Shown piece by piece: positions 1 through 7,014 of a stretch of DNA of 10,915 nt. Position 1 is the first letter of the stretch, and each line of letters opens with the position of its first letter. The stretch lies in assembly GCA_016195145.1 (NCBI GenBank), contig JACQAF010000061.1, forward strand, positions 1 through 10,915, read 5' to 3'. Position numbers and translations under genes: made by a program. The notes under the pieces were generated by a model. That model searched no databases. It had not been told where the DNA came from and was given only the letters and a program-made list of their open reading frames with translations. Source of the DNA: Rhodospirillales bacterium (lineage in GTDB: Bacteria > Pseudomonadota > Alphaproteobacteria > CACIAM-22H2).

Positions 1-2
1 AC

Positions 3-116
3 AAGGGCGGCCTCGACGCCTGGCTGCTCGCGACCGCCAACGCCAATCTCGATCCGGCGATGCTCCGCCTGAAGCACCAGGTGCAACGGGCGCTGGAGAA
101 ACGCGCCGCCGCCTAG
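3..116 (+). CDS. C-terminal fragment of an unrecognised protein (5' end outside window)
   Basis: An open frame enters from the left edge and ends at TAG (114-116), giving the last 37 residues of a protein: it begins KGGLDAWLLATANANLD and ends LEKRAAA. Codon use is GC-rich at third positions like the neighbours, and an intrinsic terminator follows 35 bp downstream, which supports a real gene end. The tail looks like a charged amphipathic helix (residues about LKHQVQRALEKRAAA). The KGGLDAW string resembles the end of rhodanese-like domains, but the following helix is not typical of them, so I do not assign a function. It converges on the ArsR-type gene that ends at 223. Confidence 0.6.
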   Translation, partial: KGGLDAWLLATANANLDPAMLRLKHQVQRALEKRAAA

Positions 117-151
117 ATAATAATAAGACTCCTTGTTTCCGATGAACCTTT

Positions 152-178
152 AGGCCCGCCCACAAGGCGGGTCTTTTG
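152..178 (+). terminator. Rho-independent terminator of the left-edge gene
   Basis: A stem of about 9 bp pairs 152-160 with 166-174 (core cccgcc/ggcggg, one G-T wobble, loop cacaa). It is followed by a T-rich tail (ctttt gtttg) on the plus strand only. It lies 35 bp after the TAG at 114-116. The minus-strand side has no T-run, so it should act mainly on the plus-strand gene. Confidence 0.85.
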
Positions 179-222
179 TTTGCGCCGCAGATGCCGCTTG
201 TCCTGCGGGCCGCGCGCCGGCG

Positions 223-930
223 CTAACTCAGGCGTACGCCGAACGCATCGTAAATGCCGCTCTGCCCCTTCCGCGTGACCGCGACGGCGCGCGTCCCGTC
301 GAGGCGCCGTATCCAGCCTTGGGCAAGGCAGTGCGCGCACAAGGCGGCGCCGACAGCGCCGGCCAGATGCGGGCGCCGCTCGCTCCAATCGAGACAGGGG
401 CGGCAGAGCACGCGGCGCGCGCGCCTGCCGCGTGGCGCAACAACGGCGTCGACGTCGATGCCGAGCCGCTTCAATTGCGCGACGCCCTTGCCGGTCACCA
501 GCCCGGCATCGTCGCCAAGCTCGACATAGCCACGGGAGACCATCCCGTCGGCAAGCGTCACGCCGAGATGGCCGGCAAGATGATCGTAACAGGTTCGCCC
601 CGCCCTGAGGGCCGCATCGCGAGGGCCGACAACGACCGGGCGCGGAAAATTCCCCTGTGACGCGACCTGCATGATGCTTTCCATCATCCGCGCCACGGCA
701 GGCGAGGCCAGCCGATGGTAGCGATGCCGGCCCTGTTGCTTGACCGCGAGCAATCCCGCTTCGATCAGCTTCGCCAGATGCCCGCTCGCCGTCTGCGGCG
801 CAATGCCGGCGACGCGCGCCAGATCCGAGGCGGTCAGCGCCCGCCCGTCGAGCAGCGCGTGAAGCATGCCGGCCCGCGCGGGATCTCCGGCAAGCGTGGC
901 GATTTCGGCAAACGCCGCATGGCTGACCAT
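223..930 (-). CDS. ArsR-family winged-helix transcriptional regulator with Cys-rich C-terminal domain
   Basis: 235 residues. Residues about 5-75 form an ArsR-type winged helix: a first helix with GDPARAGML, a recognition-helix region around LARVAGIAPQTASGHLAKL, and a wing around KQQGRHRYHRL. This is a DNA-binding repressor or sensor fold. The C-terminal half has the block RTCYDHLAGHLGV (about 112-124) and CLDWSERRPHLAGAVGAAL (179-197), seen in a subgroup of about 230-residue ArsR-like regulators. Two CxxC pairs stand out, Cys176/179 and Cys198/201, plus Cys114; they could bind metal or sense redox state, but this is inference. I chose the ATG at 928-930 because GAGGAG lies 7 nt upstream (938-943) and homology begins here. 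A longer frame to 1050 would overlap the divergent gene and has no family resemblance. The effector and targets are unknown; autoregulation through the shared intergenic region is plausible. Confidence 0.88.
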   Translation of the reverse strand: MVSHAAFAEIATLAGDPARAGMLHALLDGRALTASDLARVAGIAPQTASGHLAKLIEAGLLAVKQQGRHRYHRLASPAVARMMESIMQVASQGNFPRPVVVGPRDAALRAGRTCYDHLAGHLGVTLADGMVSRGYVELGDDAGLVTGKGVAQLKRLGIDVDAVVAPRGRRARRVLCRPCLDWSERRPHLAGAVGAALCAHCLAQGWIRRLDGTRAVAVTRKGQSGIYDAFGVRLS

Positions 931-1032
931 GGCCAATCTCCTCAGTAGCGCGCTGCATTCTAGGCTAACCGGCGCCTTGATGCTTCGGCCACGACCGTAA
1001 CATTCCCAACGGAATCTAAGCAAAATTCTCTC
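931..1032. promoter_or_regulatory. Divergent promoter region between the ArsR-type gene and the DUF1127 gene
   Basis: These 102 bp separate two divergent starts, so promoters for both must lie here unless transcription begins inside a gene. On the plus strand, TTGATG (977-982) and TAACAT (998-1003) resemble -35 and -10 boxes, but the 15-bp spacer is short. No clear inverted repeat of the kind ArsR proteins bind was found by eye. The location is firm and the boxes are weak. Confidence 0.35.
938..943 (-). promoter_or_regulatory. Ribosome binding site deciding the ArsR-family start
   Basis: The minus strand reads GAGGAG, 7 nt before the ATG at 928-930. It supports this start over the longer frame that opens at 1050. 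Confidence 0.75.
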
Positions 1033-1245
1033 ATGCAAAACGTCAGACAAGATTCAGCGCCCTTCAAACTCGTCAGCGGATACGAGCCCGTCATAAGAGC
1101 TGCTTACGCCAAAGCGGCGATCTGGCTTCGTCGCCTGAGGACGCGGCGCCGGTTACGGGAGCTGGAGCCGCGCCTAATGGCCGATGTCGGGATCACCGAG
1201 GCGGAACGCCGGCGCGAATGCGCCAAATGGTTCTGGCAAGGCTAA
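1033..1245 (+). CDS. DUF1127 domain small protein
   Basis: 70 residues. The C-terminal part (about 27-68) has the DUF1127/YjiS-like pattern: a Trp-Leu-Arg-Arg start, an arginine-rich run (RTRRRLREL, 36-44), then MADVGITEAERRRECAKWFW (49-68), with the conserved D-[IV]-G-[IL] and aromatic end. DUF1127 proteins in Alphaproteobacteria are small and basic. Some are known as RNA-associated regulators of metabolism and stress, but this member's role cannot be read from sequence. The first 25 residues are unlike the usual family start and may be a linker. No strong Shine-Dalgarno is seen before the ATG. The gene diverges from the ArsR-type regulator and converges on the phytase-like gene with a 12-bp gap and no visible terminator. 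Confidence 0.85.
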   Translation: MQNVRQDSAPFKLVSGYEPVIRAAYAKAAIWLRRLRTRRRLRELEPRLMADVGITEAERRRECAKWFWQG

Positions 1246-1257
1246 CCGCGAGATTGC

Positions 1258-2265
1258 TTACTCCGCCAGCTCGAACATCAGGAGGAGGGTTCGCTGGATG
1301 GGCGAGTAATTATCGTCGGAGATGACGTAGAGCAGCGTCTCGCCGCGCGGCCCGCGCGCCGTCGACAGCCCCTCGAAATTGTCGATGGCGAGCGGCGGCT
1401 CGATCAGCGCCAGCTCGTCGCCGGCCAGCGTCGCCCCCGCCGCGATGTCCGCCAGCGGCACACGGACGATGCGCGCCCCCGGCGGGCCAATCACGGTGAA
1501 GCGCCGCTCGAGCGCCAACACATCGCCGCCCGGCAGCAGCGCCAGCGCCGTCGGCTTGAAGTTGAGTCCGGCGCGATAGATGAACCGTCCCCACGCCGTT
1601 CCTTCCTGCACCCAGCCGACATGACCGCCCCGGTCGTAGAGTTCTTCGGCGATCGCCATCAGCCGCCCATCGGCGAGGCGAATGATCGCCTCGACGCCGC
1701 CATTGGCCGGCGCCCGGTCGAGCTCGGGGGGATGGGGAATCGCCGCCGGCGGAATCGAAAACGGCGGATCGGCCGCCGGATAGCGCCAGAAACGGTGCCA
1801 GCGCTCGAACGAGACGATAAACGAACCATCGGCCTCGGCGACAAGCCCCTCGGCATCGCCAAGCTTGCCGCGCAGCGGCCGCCCGTCGAGGTCGATCAGC
1901 GGGCCGAGCCGCACCCCGGAAATGCCGGCGAGGCGGCCGCGCGCATCGTAATCGAGCCGCCCGTCCATCCAGTGGCTTTCGTCGGAGACCGCCGTGAACC
2001 GCGCACCGTCGGCGCTTACCCGCAGATCCGACCAGCCGCCGAAGCGCCCGTCGGGTGCGGTAAGCCGCAGCCCGCCGCGATAGACGAGCCGGCCGACATG
2101 CGTGCGGGCAGGATCGCCCTCGTCGAGAAACACTGGCGAAGCCGCAATCGCGACCGGCGTCGTCGCAGACGGGACGACATTGATGCCCGGCAGCGGCGCC
2201 ACGCACGAGACGAGCCACAATGCAACCGCGGCGGCGGCGGACAGGACGGAACGGCGGAACAACAC
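1258..2265 (-). CDS. Phytase-like (esterase-like) domain lipoprotein
   Basis: 335 residues from a GTG start. The N-terminus is a lipoprotein signal: MLFRRSV, a hydrophobic Ala/Leu stretch, then a lipobox LVSC with Cys21. It is therefore probably anchored in the outer membrane or periplasmic face. The rest matches the phytase-like/esterase-like beta-propeller family. Landmarks are GGWSDLRVSADG followed by VSDESHW, then DAEGLVAEADGSFIVSFE, NGGVEAI, DNFEGLS, and a last strand VISDDNYSPIQRTLL. The family has conserved Asp/Glu residues in these loops, but its substrate is generally unknown and phytase activity should not be assumed. The frame also opens at TTG 2275-2277, directly after a stop, but a GGGGA at 2271-2275 sits about 5 nt before the GTG (2263-2265), which fits better. 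The gene converges with the DUF1127 gene and lies downstream of the terminator at 2297-2323, so it probably has its own promoter. Confidence 0.85.
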   Translation of the reverse strand: MLFRRSVLSAAAAVALWLVSCVAPLPGINVVPSATTPVAIAASPVFLDEGDPARTHVGRLVYRGGLRLTAPDGRFGGWSDLRVSADGARFTAVSDESHWMDGRLDYDARGRLAGISGVRLGPLIDLDGRPLRGKLGDAEGLVAEADGSFIVSFERWHRFWRYPAADPPFSIPPAAIPHPPELDRAPANGGVEAIIRLADGRLMAIAEELYDRGGHVGWVQEGTAWGRFIYRAGLNFKPTALALLPGGDVLALERRFTVIGPPGARIVRVPLADIAAGATLAGDELALIEPPLAIDNFEGLSTARGPRGETLLYVISDDNYSPIQRTLLLMFELAE

Positions 2266-2270
2266 CGGTT

Positions 2271-2275
2271 TCCCC
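2271..2275 (-). promoter_or_regulatory. Ribosome binding site for the phytase-like gene (GTG start)
   Basis: The minus strand reads GGGGA, about 5 nt before the GTG at 2263-2265. It overlaps the alternative TTG start at 2275-2277 and argues for the shorter form, whose signal peptide is also more normal in length. Confidence 0.5.
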
Positions 2276-2294
2276 AACTAGACGAATGCAACGG

Positions 2295-2323
2295 AAAAGG
2301 GCGCGGGGGTCGCCCGCGCCCTT
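2295..2323 (-). terminator. Strong intrinsic terminator after the dienelactone hydrolase gene
   Basis: A perfect 11-bp stem pairs 2297-2307 (aagggcgcggg) with 2313-2323 (cccgcgccctt), with a 5-nt loop. Read on the minus strand it is followed by TTTTCC, the T-run of an intrinsic terminator. It begins 22 bp after the hydrolase stop (2345-2347) and closes the minus-strand block that includes cobS and cobT. Some bidirectional effect is possible but has no natural client here. Confidence 0.88.
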
Positions 2324-2344
2324 GTTGTAGCCGTCGCCGCGCGC

Positions 2345-3208
2345 TTAAGCCACGCCGTATTTCTTGAACCAATCGAGAAGGCGCTGCCAGCCATCGGCCG
2401 CCTGTTGCGGACGGTAGCTCGGCCGGTAATCGGCGTTGAACGCATGCGGCGTATCGGGATAGACGACGATCTCGGCCGTCTTGCCGGCCGCCTTCAACGC
2501 CTCGCGCATGCGCTCGACCGTATCGACCGGGATGCCGCTATCCGCGCCACCGTAAAGTCCGAGGACTGGCGCCTTGAGATCGGTCGCGATGTCGACCGGG
2601 TGCTTGGGCGTATTGTCGTTCTGCTGCCCGACCAGGCGGCCATACCACGCCACGCCCGCTTTCAGGCTGGGGTTATGCGCGGCATAGAGCCAGACAATCC
2701 GCCCGCCCCAGCAGAACCCGGTGATCGCGAGCTTGGCCGCGTTGCCGCCATCGCCCGCCGCCCATTTCGCTGTGGCATCGAGGTCGCCCATCACCTGCTT
2801 GTCGGGAACCCTCGCCATCACCGTTTGAATGATCTGCTGCACGTCGGTCATGCTGGCGACATTGCCCTGGCGGGCGTACAGCTCCGGCGCGACGGCGAGA
2901 TAGCCCTGCTTGGCAAACCGGCGGCAGACATCCTTGATGTGTTCGTGAACCCCAAAAATCTCCTGCACTACGAGAACGATCGGAAAATTGCTGCCGCTGG
3001 CCGGCTTGGCGCGGTAGCCGGGCACGTCGCCATCGGCGGCCGGTATCTTCACCTCGCCGGCAACAAGGCCGCCGGTGTCGGTAGTGATCGCCTGGGCCGA
3101 AACCGGACCGGCGGCGAGCGCAAAGCCCGACGCCAGCGAGGTAACGACGAACCCGCGCCGGCTAAGCGGTGCGCCTGCCTTGGTAAGACTGAGAAGATCG
3201 TCGAGCAT
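2345..3208 (-). CDS. Dienelactone hydrolase family protein, Tat-exported
   Basis: 287 residues; an alpha/beta hydrolase of the dienelactone hydrolase family. The Cys-Asp-His triad is visible: Cys166 in GFCWGG (165-169), Asp223 in YGGADSGIP, and His255 in PDTPHAFNADYR. Glu83 in VQEIFGVHEH matches the family's conserved glutamate near the active site. The N-terminus has a twin-arginine signal, SRRGFVV (16-22), then a hydrophobic stretch and an AQA cleavage site near residue 40. The mature enzyme should therefore work folded in the periplasm, as in many DLH paralogues not tied to chlorocatechol degradation. The natural substrate is unknown; YghX-like and carboxymethylenebutenolidase-like names are both used for such proteins. 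GGGAGG lies 9 nt upstream of the ATG. It follows cobT by 106 bp, so it may be co-transcribed or have its own promoter. Confidence 0.93.
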   Translation of the reverse strand: MLDDLLSLTKAGAPLSRRGFVVTSLASGFALAAGPVSAQAITTDTGGLVAGEVKIPAADGDVPGYRAKPASGSNFPIVLVVQEIFGVHEHIKDVCRRFAKQGYLAVAPELYARQGNVASMTDVQQIIQTVMARVPDKQVMGDLDATAKWAAGDGGNAAKLAITGFCWGGRIVWLYAAHNPSLKAGVAWYGRLVGQQNDNTPKHPVDIATDLKAPVLGLYGGADSGIPVDTVERMREALKAAGKTAEIVVYPDTPHAFNADYRPSYRPQQAADGWQRLLDWFKKYGVA

Positions 3209-3255
3209 ATGGGCCTGCCTCCCTTGGGTTGCGGCGCCTTCAGCGCCGAATTATG

Positions 3256-3281
3256 AACATCGCGGATACAGAGATTATTCC
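3256..3281 (-). promoter_or_regulatory. Possible ECF-sigma-type promoter for the dienelactone hydrolase gene
   Basis: The minus strand reads GGAAT, 17 nt, then TGTT (ATTCC at 3277-3281 and AACA at 3256-3259 on the plus strand). This is one base off in each box from the GGAAC-N16/17-CGTT sites used by EcfG general-stress sigma factors in Alphaproteobacteria. A start near 3248 would give a leader of about 40 nt. A weak alternative is CATAAT at 3250-3255 as a sigma-70 -10 box with no good -35. Confidence 0.25.
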
Positions 3282-3314
3282 CTTCGCCGGCATTCCGCCC
3301 CGGCGCGGCGCTGG

Positions 3315-5186
3315 TCACGCCCGGCGACGCACCCGCGTCGGCTGGCTGCGCTCGCGCGCTTCGTCTTCGTCGAACAGTTCGGCCAATTTTTCCATCATCG
3401 TGCCGCCGAGCTGTTCGGCGTCGACGATCGTTACCGCCCGCCGGTAATAACGTGTGACGTCGTGACCGATGCCGATCGCCAGCAATTCGACCGGCGAGCG
3501 GGTTTCGACATACTCGATCACCTCGCGCAAATGCCGTTCGAGATAGTTGCCGGGATTGACCGACAGCGTCGAATCGTCAACCGGCGCGCCGTCCGAGATC
3601 ACCATCAGGATCTTGCGTTGCTCCGACCGGCCGATCAGGCGGTTATGCGCCCATAAAAGGGCCTCGCCGTCGATATTCTCCTTGAGTAGGCCCTCGCGCA
3701 GCATCAGGCCGAGCGATTTGCGCGCCCGTCGCCACGGCGCATCGGCGTTCTTGTAGACGATATGGCGCAAATCGTTGAGCCGCCCCGGCGCCGGCGGCTT
3801 GCCCGCGGCCAGCCAGCGCTCGCGGCTTTGCCCGCCTTTCCAGGCGCGGGTGGTGAAGCCGAGGATTTCGACCTTCACCCCGCAGCGTTCCAGGGTGCGC
3901 GCCAGGATATCGGCGCTCATCGCCGCGACCGTAATCGGTCGGCCGCGCATCGAGCCCGAATTATCGATCAGCAACGAGACGGCCGTGTCGCGAAAAGCGG
4001 TGTCTTTCTCGCGCTTGTAGGACAGCGGATAGGCCGGATTGACGACGATGCGGGCAAGCCGCGCCGCGTCGAGCATTCCTTCCTCGAGGTCGAATTCCCA
4101 TGACCGGTTCTGGCGGGCGAGAAGGCGGCGCTGCAAGCGGTTGGCCAGCCGGCCGATGACGCTTTGCAGATGGCCGAGTTGTTGGTCGAGATGCAGGCGC
4201 AGCCGCGTCAGTTCGTCGGGATCGCAGAGCTGATCGGCTTCGATCGTTTCGTCGAATTCGCTCGTAAACGCCCGATAGGTTGGCCGGTCGGGCTCGTTGG
4301 AGAACGGACCGTTCGGCCGCGTGCGCCGGCCGGGGCGTTCGGGTCCATCATCGCCCAGGCCATCGGCCTCGGCATCCTCGCTGTCCTCGCTCGCGCCGTC
4401 GGCACCGTCGTCCCCGGTCATTTCGCGGGTCTCGCCGCCCATCATGCTTTCGCTCGCCGATTCGGCGCTTTCCCCGCTCTCGCCCGACTGCTCGCCTGAC
4501 TGATCCTTGTCGCCCTGCGACTGTTCGTCGTCGGATTCTCTCGACGCCGCGTCTTCCTCGCCGAGATCGAGATCGCTGATCAGCCGGCGGACTGCCTGGC
4601 TGAACTCGTCCTGGCTCCCGATCAGCTTGTTGAGCGCGGTAAAATCGCTGCCAGCGCGGGTCTCGATCCACGGCCGCCACAGATCGACCATGCGCCGCGC
4701 GGCGACGGGCGGCACCCGGCCGGTCAGCGCCTCGCGCGCCAGCAAGGCGACAACCTCGACCAGCGGCGCCGATTCGCGGTCGGTGATGCGGGCGAAACCC
4801 TGGGCGCGGCATCGTTCGTCGAGCGCAGCGGCGAGATTGGCGGCAACCCCGGCCATGCGCCGCACGCCGAGTGCCTCGCAGCGCGCCTGCTCGACCGAAT
4901 CGAAAATCGCCCGCGAGATGGCGCCGCTCGGCGTCCGGCTCGCGTGGAGCGCTTCGTCGTGATGGCGCAGGCGCAACGCCATCGCATCGGCCTCGCCGCG
5001 CACCACCGCGACTTCCTCGCCTGGCAGATCGCGCGCCGGCAGCGGCAGCCGGGCCTCGGCGTCGCGCAGCGCCGCCCCTTCGGGGGCGAAGGTCACGGTT
5101 ACGTCGGGACGGTGGGCGACGGCGCGCATCGTCGCCGCCGTTACCTGGCGGAACGCCTCGACCGGTCCTTCGTTCGTCTTGGCCAT
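3315..5186 (-). CDS. cobT: Cobaltochelatase subunit CobT
   Basis: 623 residues, the normal length for the aerobic-pathway CobT (about 630). CobT works with CobS as the ATP-driven chaperone that lets CobN insert Co2+ into hydrogenobyrinic acid a,c-diamide in the cytoplasm. Residues 1-205 form the N-terminal CobT domain. Residues about 209-280 are a low-complexity acidic linker rich in Glu, Asp, Ser and Gly. The C-terminal VWA domain (about 400-610) carries a full MIDAS motif, DNSGSM at 408-413 (Asp408, Ser410, Ser412), with Asp532 in VISDGAP as a likely further metal ligand. The ATG at 5184-5186 follows the cobS stop by 48 bp, with no strong Shine-Dalgarno. The order J-protein, cobS, cobT is common in Alphaproteobacteria. 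No cobN is seen nearby. Confidence 0.97.
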   Translation of the reverse strand: MAKTNEGPVEAFRQVTAATMRAVAHRPDVTVTFAPEGAALRDAEARLPLPARDLPGEEVAVVRGEADAMALRLRHHDEALHASRTPSGAISRAIFDSVEQARCEALGVRRMAGVAANLAAALDERCRAQGFARITDRESAPLVEVVALLAREALTGRVPPVAARRMVDLWRPWIETRAGSDFTALNKLIGSQDEFSQAVRRLISDLDLGEEDAASRESDDEQSQGDKDQSGEQSGESGESAESASESMMGGETREMTGDDGADGASEDSEDAEADGLGDDGPERPGRRTRPNGPFSNEPDRPTYRAFTSEFDETIEADQLCDPDELTRLRLHLDQQLGHLQSVIGRLANRLQRRLLARQNRSWEFDLEEGMLDAARLARIVVNPAYPLSYKREKDTAFRDTAVSLLIDNSGSMRGRPITVAAMSADILARTLERCGVKVEILGFTTRAWKGGQSRERWLAAGKPPAPGRLNDLRHIVYKNADAPWRRARKSLGLMLREGLLKENIDGEALLWAHNRLIGRSEQRKILMVISDGAPVDDSTLSVNPGNYLERHLREVIEYVETRSPVELLAIGIGHDVTRYYRRAVTIVDAEQLGGTMMEKLAELFDEDEARERSQPTRVRRRA

Positions 5187-5234
5187 CGGGCTTGCGCTCG
5201 CGCGGCTATCGCATTGCGGGTGCGGCCGCGCCGG

Positions 5235-6260
5235 TCAGGCGTGACCGGCCTTGGCCCGCGTCAGGCCGGCGGATGCTTTTCCCGACCCGGCGGCCAGCTC
5301 GCTGCCGAAACAGCGCTGGTAATACTCGGCCACCGTTGCGCGCTCCACCTCGTCGCATTTGTTGAGGAAGGTGAGCTGGAAGGCGAAGCCGATATCGTTG
5401 AAGATTCGCGCGTTCTCGGCCCAGGTAATGACCGTGCGCGGCGACATCACGGTCGAGATATCGCCGGCGACGAAGCCCGCGCGCGTGAGATCGGCAAGCG
5501 CCACCATCGCCGAGACGGTTTCCTGCCCTGCCTTGGTGTCGTATTCCGGCGCCTTGGCGAGGACGATCTTCACTTCCTCCTCGTGCGGGAGATAGTTGAG
5601 CGTGGCGACGATGTTCCAGCGGTCCATCTGGCCCTGGTTGATCTGCTGCGTGCCGTGATACAGGCCGGTCGTGTCGCCGAGGCCGACCGTGTTGGCGGTG
5701 GCGAACAGGCGGAACGCCGGGTGCGGCCGCAGGACGCGGTTCTGGTCGAGCAGGGTGAGCTTGCCCTCGACCTCGAGCACGCGCTGGATGACGAACATCA
5801 CGTCGGCGCGGCCGGCGTCGTATTCATCGAACACCAGCGCGCATGGATGCTGGAGCGCCCAGGGGAGCAGGCCTTCGCGGAACTCGGTCACCTGCACGCC
5901 GTTCTTGAGCACGATCGCGTCGCGACCGACGAGATCGATGCGGCTGATATGGCTGTCGAGGTTGACGCGGATGCACGGCCAGTTAAGCCGCGCTGCGACC
6001 TGTTCGATATGCGTCGACTTGCCGGTGCCGTGATAGCCCTGAATGAGCACGCGGCGGTTGAAGGCGAAGCCGGCGAGAATGGCGAGCGTCGTGTCGCGGT
6101 CGAAGCGATAGGCGTCGTCAAGCTCCGGCACATGGTCGGACGCTTTCGAAAATGCCGGAACTTCGAGGTCGGTGTCGATTCCGAAGGTCTGCCGTATCTT
6201 GACCTTGATGTCGGGAATGATCTTCGCCGGATCGGCATCGGCGGTATTAAGGGCAACCAT
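5235..6260 (-). CDS. cobS: Cobaltochelatase subunit CobS (AAA+ ATPase)
   Basis: 341 residues; P. denitrificans-type CobS is about 330. It is the AAA+ ATPase that forms rings with CobT and powers cobalt insertion by CobN in aerobic B12 synthesis. The CobS-specific N-terminus contains FGIDTDLEVPAFS (26-38). Walker A is GYHGTGKST (75-83), Walker B is ALVFDEYD (141-148), and the sensor-1 region is FATAN (186-190). I chose the ATG at 6258-6260; GGAG lies about 11 nt upstream. The frame also opens at a GTG at 6290, but those ten extra residues have no family resemblance. It lies 60 bp after the J-protein stop and 48 bp before cobT, so the three are probably one transcript. Confidence 0.97.
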   Translation of the reverse strand: MVALNTADADPAKIIPDIKVKIRQTFGIDTDLEVPAFSKASDHVPELDDAYRFDRDTTLAILAGFAFNRRVLIQGYHGTGKSTHIEQVAARLNWPCIRVNLDSHISRIDLVGRDAIVLKNGVQVTEFREGLLPWALQHPCALVFDEYDAGRADVMFVIQRVLEVEGKLTLLDQNRVLRPHPAFRLFATANTVGLGDTTGLYHGTQQINQGQMDRWNIVATLNYLPHEEEVKIVLAKAPEYDTKAGQETVSAMVALADLTRAGFVAGDISTVMSPRTVITWAENARIFNDIGFAFQLTFLNKCDEVERATVAEYYQRCFGSELAAGSGKASAGLTRAKAGHA

Positions 6261-6320
6261 AATGCTGTCGGCTCCGCTGTTGAAACACACAAAATCGGCC
6301 TTTACGGCCGGCGGCTGTCG

Positions 6321-6950
6321 TCACTCGCTGACAGCGAGTTTCATCCCCTGCCCCTTGAGGACAGTATAGGCCTGATTGATCGATTTTAGCCGTTCTTCGG
6401 CCTGTTTGTCGCCCCCGTTCGCGTCCGGGTGGTGGCGTTTGACCAGCGCCTTATAGCGGGCCTTGATCTCGCCCGGCGTCGCCGCATTATCGAGATCCAT
6501 GACCGCCAACGCTTCTTCCTCGGGCGTCGCCGGCCGGTTTTTGGCTGCCCCGTGGGTCGAATCGCCGCCATTCGTCCGCGCCCCCGATCCGGCGCCGGGG
6601 ATATCGGCATCGTCGAAAAAGCGCCGCAACGCCTCGCGAATATCCGCCTCGCCGATGTTCGGGGCACGGAACCGGGCGCCAAGCGGCCAGCTCGGCCGCC
6701 AGCCGACGGTGTCGGCGCGCCGGGCCGCCTCGATTTCCACCGGGCCCATGCCGCGGTAATAGTCCCATGCCGCGTTATAGGCGCGGACATGATCGAGACA
6801 GAACCAGTAATACTCGCTGAGCGTTTCGCGCGAGCGCGGCGCGCGATATTCGCCCGCCGCCCGGCAGCTCGGATGGTCGCACGGCCGGAGCCCGGCCAAA
6901 GCGGCCGGATCCGAAGACAACCCAGAATATTTTGCCCGCATACGGCGCAT
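6321..6950 (-). CDS. J-domain (DnaJ-like) protein upstream of cobST, with N-terminal Cys/His motif
   Basis: 209 residues. The J domain lies at the C-terminus (about 148-199), with the Hsp70-stimulating HPD tripeptide at 174-176 inside VKRHHPDANGGDKQAEERL, then INQAYTVL. It should recruit DnaK in the cytoplasm. The N-terminal half has a possible zinc site: Cys24 and Cys29 (CDHPSC) with Cys51 and His54 (CLDH), followed by an aromatic-rich stretch YNAAWDYYRGM. There is no Gly/Phe region and no classic CxxCxGxG zinc repeats, so this is not DnaJ itself. J-proteins of this layout are often found directly upstream of cobS in Alphaproteobacteria, which suggests help in assembling the CobS/CobT ring, though I know of no proof. 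Start at 6948-6950; the ATG at 6939-6941 is also possible, and neither has a strong Shine-Dalgarno. Confidence 0.9.
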   Translation of the reverse strand: MRRMRAKYSGLSSDPAALAGLRPCDHPSCRAAGEYRAPRSRETLSEYYWFCLDHVRAYNAAWDYYRGMGPVEIEAARRADTVGWRPSWPLGARFRAPNIGEADIREALRRFFDDADIPGAGSGARTNGGDSTHGAAKNRPATPEEEALAVMDLDNAATPGEIKARYKALVKRHHPDANGGDKQAEERLKSINQAYTVLKGQGMKLAVSE

Positions 6951-7014
6951 GGGATGAGTATGAGCAGGCCGCCCAAGGCTGGCAAGTCATCATAAGGCGT
7001 TGTTATTGCATATT
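6951..7014 (-). promoter_or_regulatory. AT-rich intergenic, likely promoter of the J-protein/cobS/cobT unit
   Basis: These 64 bp between the SagB-like stop and the J-protein start contain the most AT-rich run in this part of the window. The minus strand reads TATGAT at 6989-6994 (five of six bases match TATAAT), which would give a leader of about 30 nt. No good -35 box is seen at 16-18 bp. The region is too short for a cobalamin riboswitch and no B12-box is seen. Confidence 0.3.

Noticed and set aside
3..116. Rhodanese-domain call for the left-edge fragment
   Set aside because: Only the KGGLDAW string supports it. The visible 37 residues are too few and the following helix does not fit.
931..1050. 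Extended N-terminus of the ArsR-type regulator up to 1050
   Set aside because: The extra 40 residues have no family similarity and would overlap the divergent DUF1127 start. The ATG at 930 has a good ribosome binding site.
3232..3248. Perfect 6-bp hairpin CGGCGC-CTTCA-GCGCCG before the dienelactone hydrolase start
   Set aside because: No T-run follows on either strand and the stem is short, so it is not an intrinsic terminator of cobT. GC-rich DNA makes such palindromes by chance.
4944..6389. Long plus-strand open frame of 481 codons
   Set aside because: It lies fully opposite cobS and the 5' part of cobT, whose motifs are unmistakable. It has a His/Arg/Asp-rich composition typical of antisense frames in GC-rich DNA and no recognisable domain.
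6951..7014. Possible cobalamin riboswitch ahead of the cobST unit
   Set aside because: The gap is only 64 bp, far shorter than a B12 riboswitch (about 200 nt), and no B12-box-like sequence is seen.
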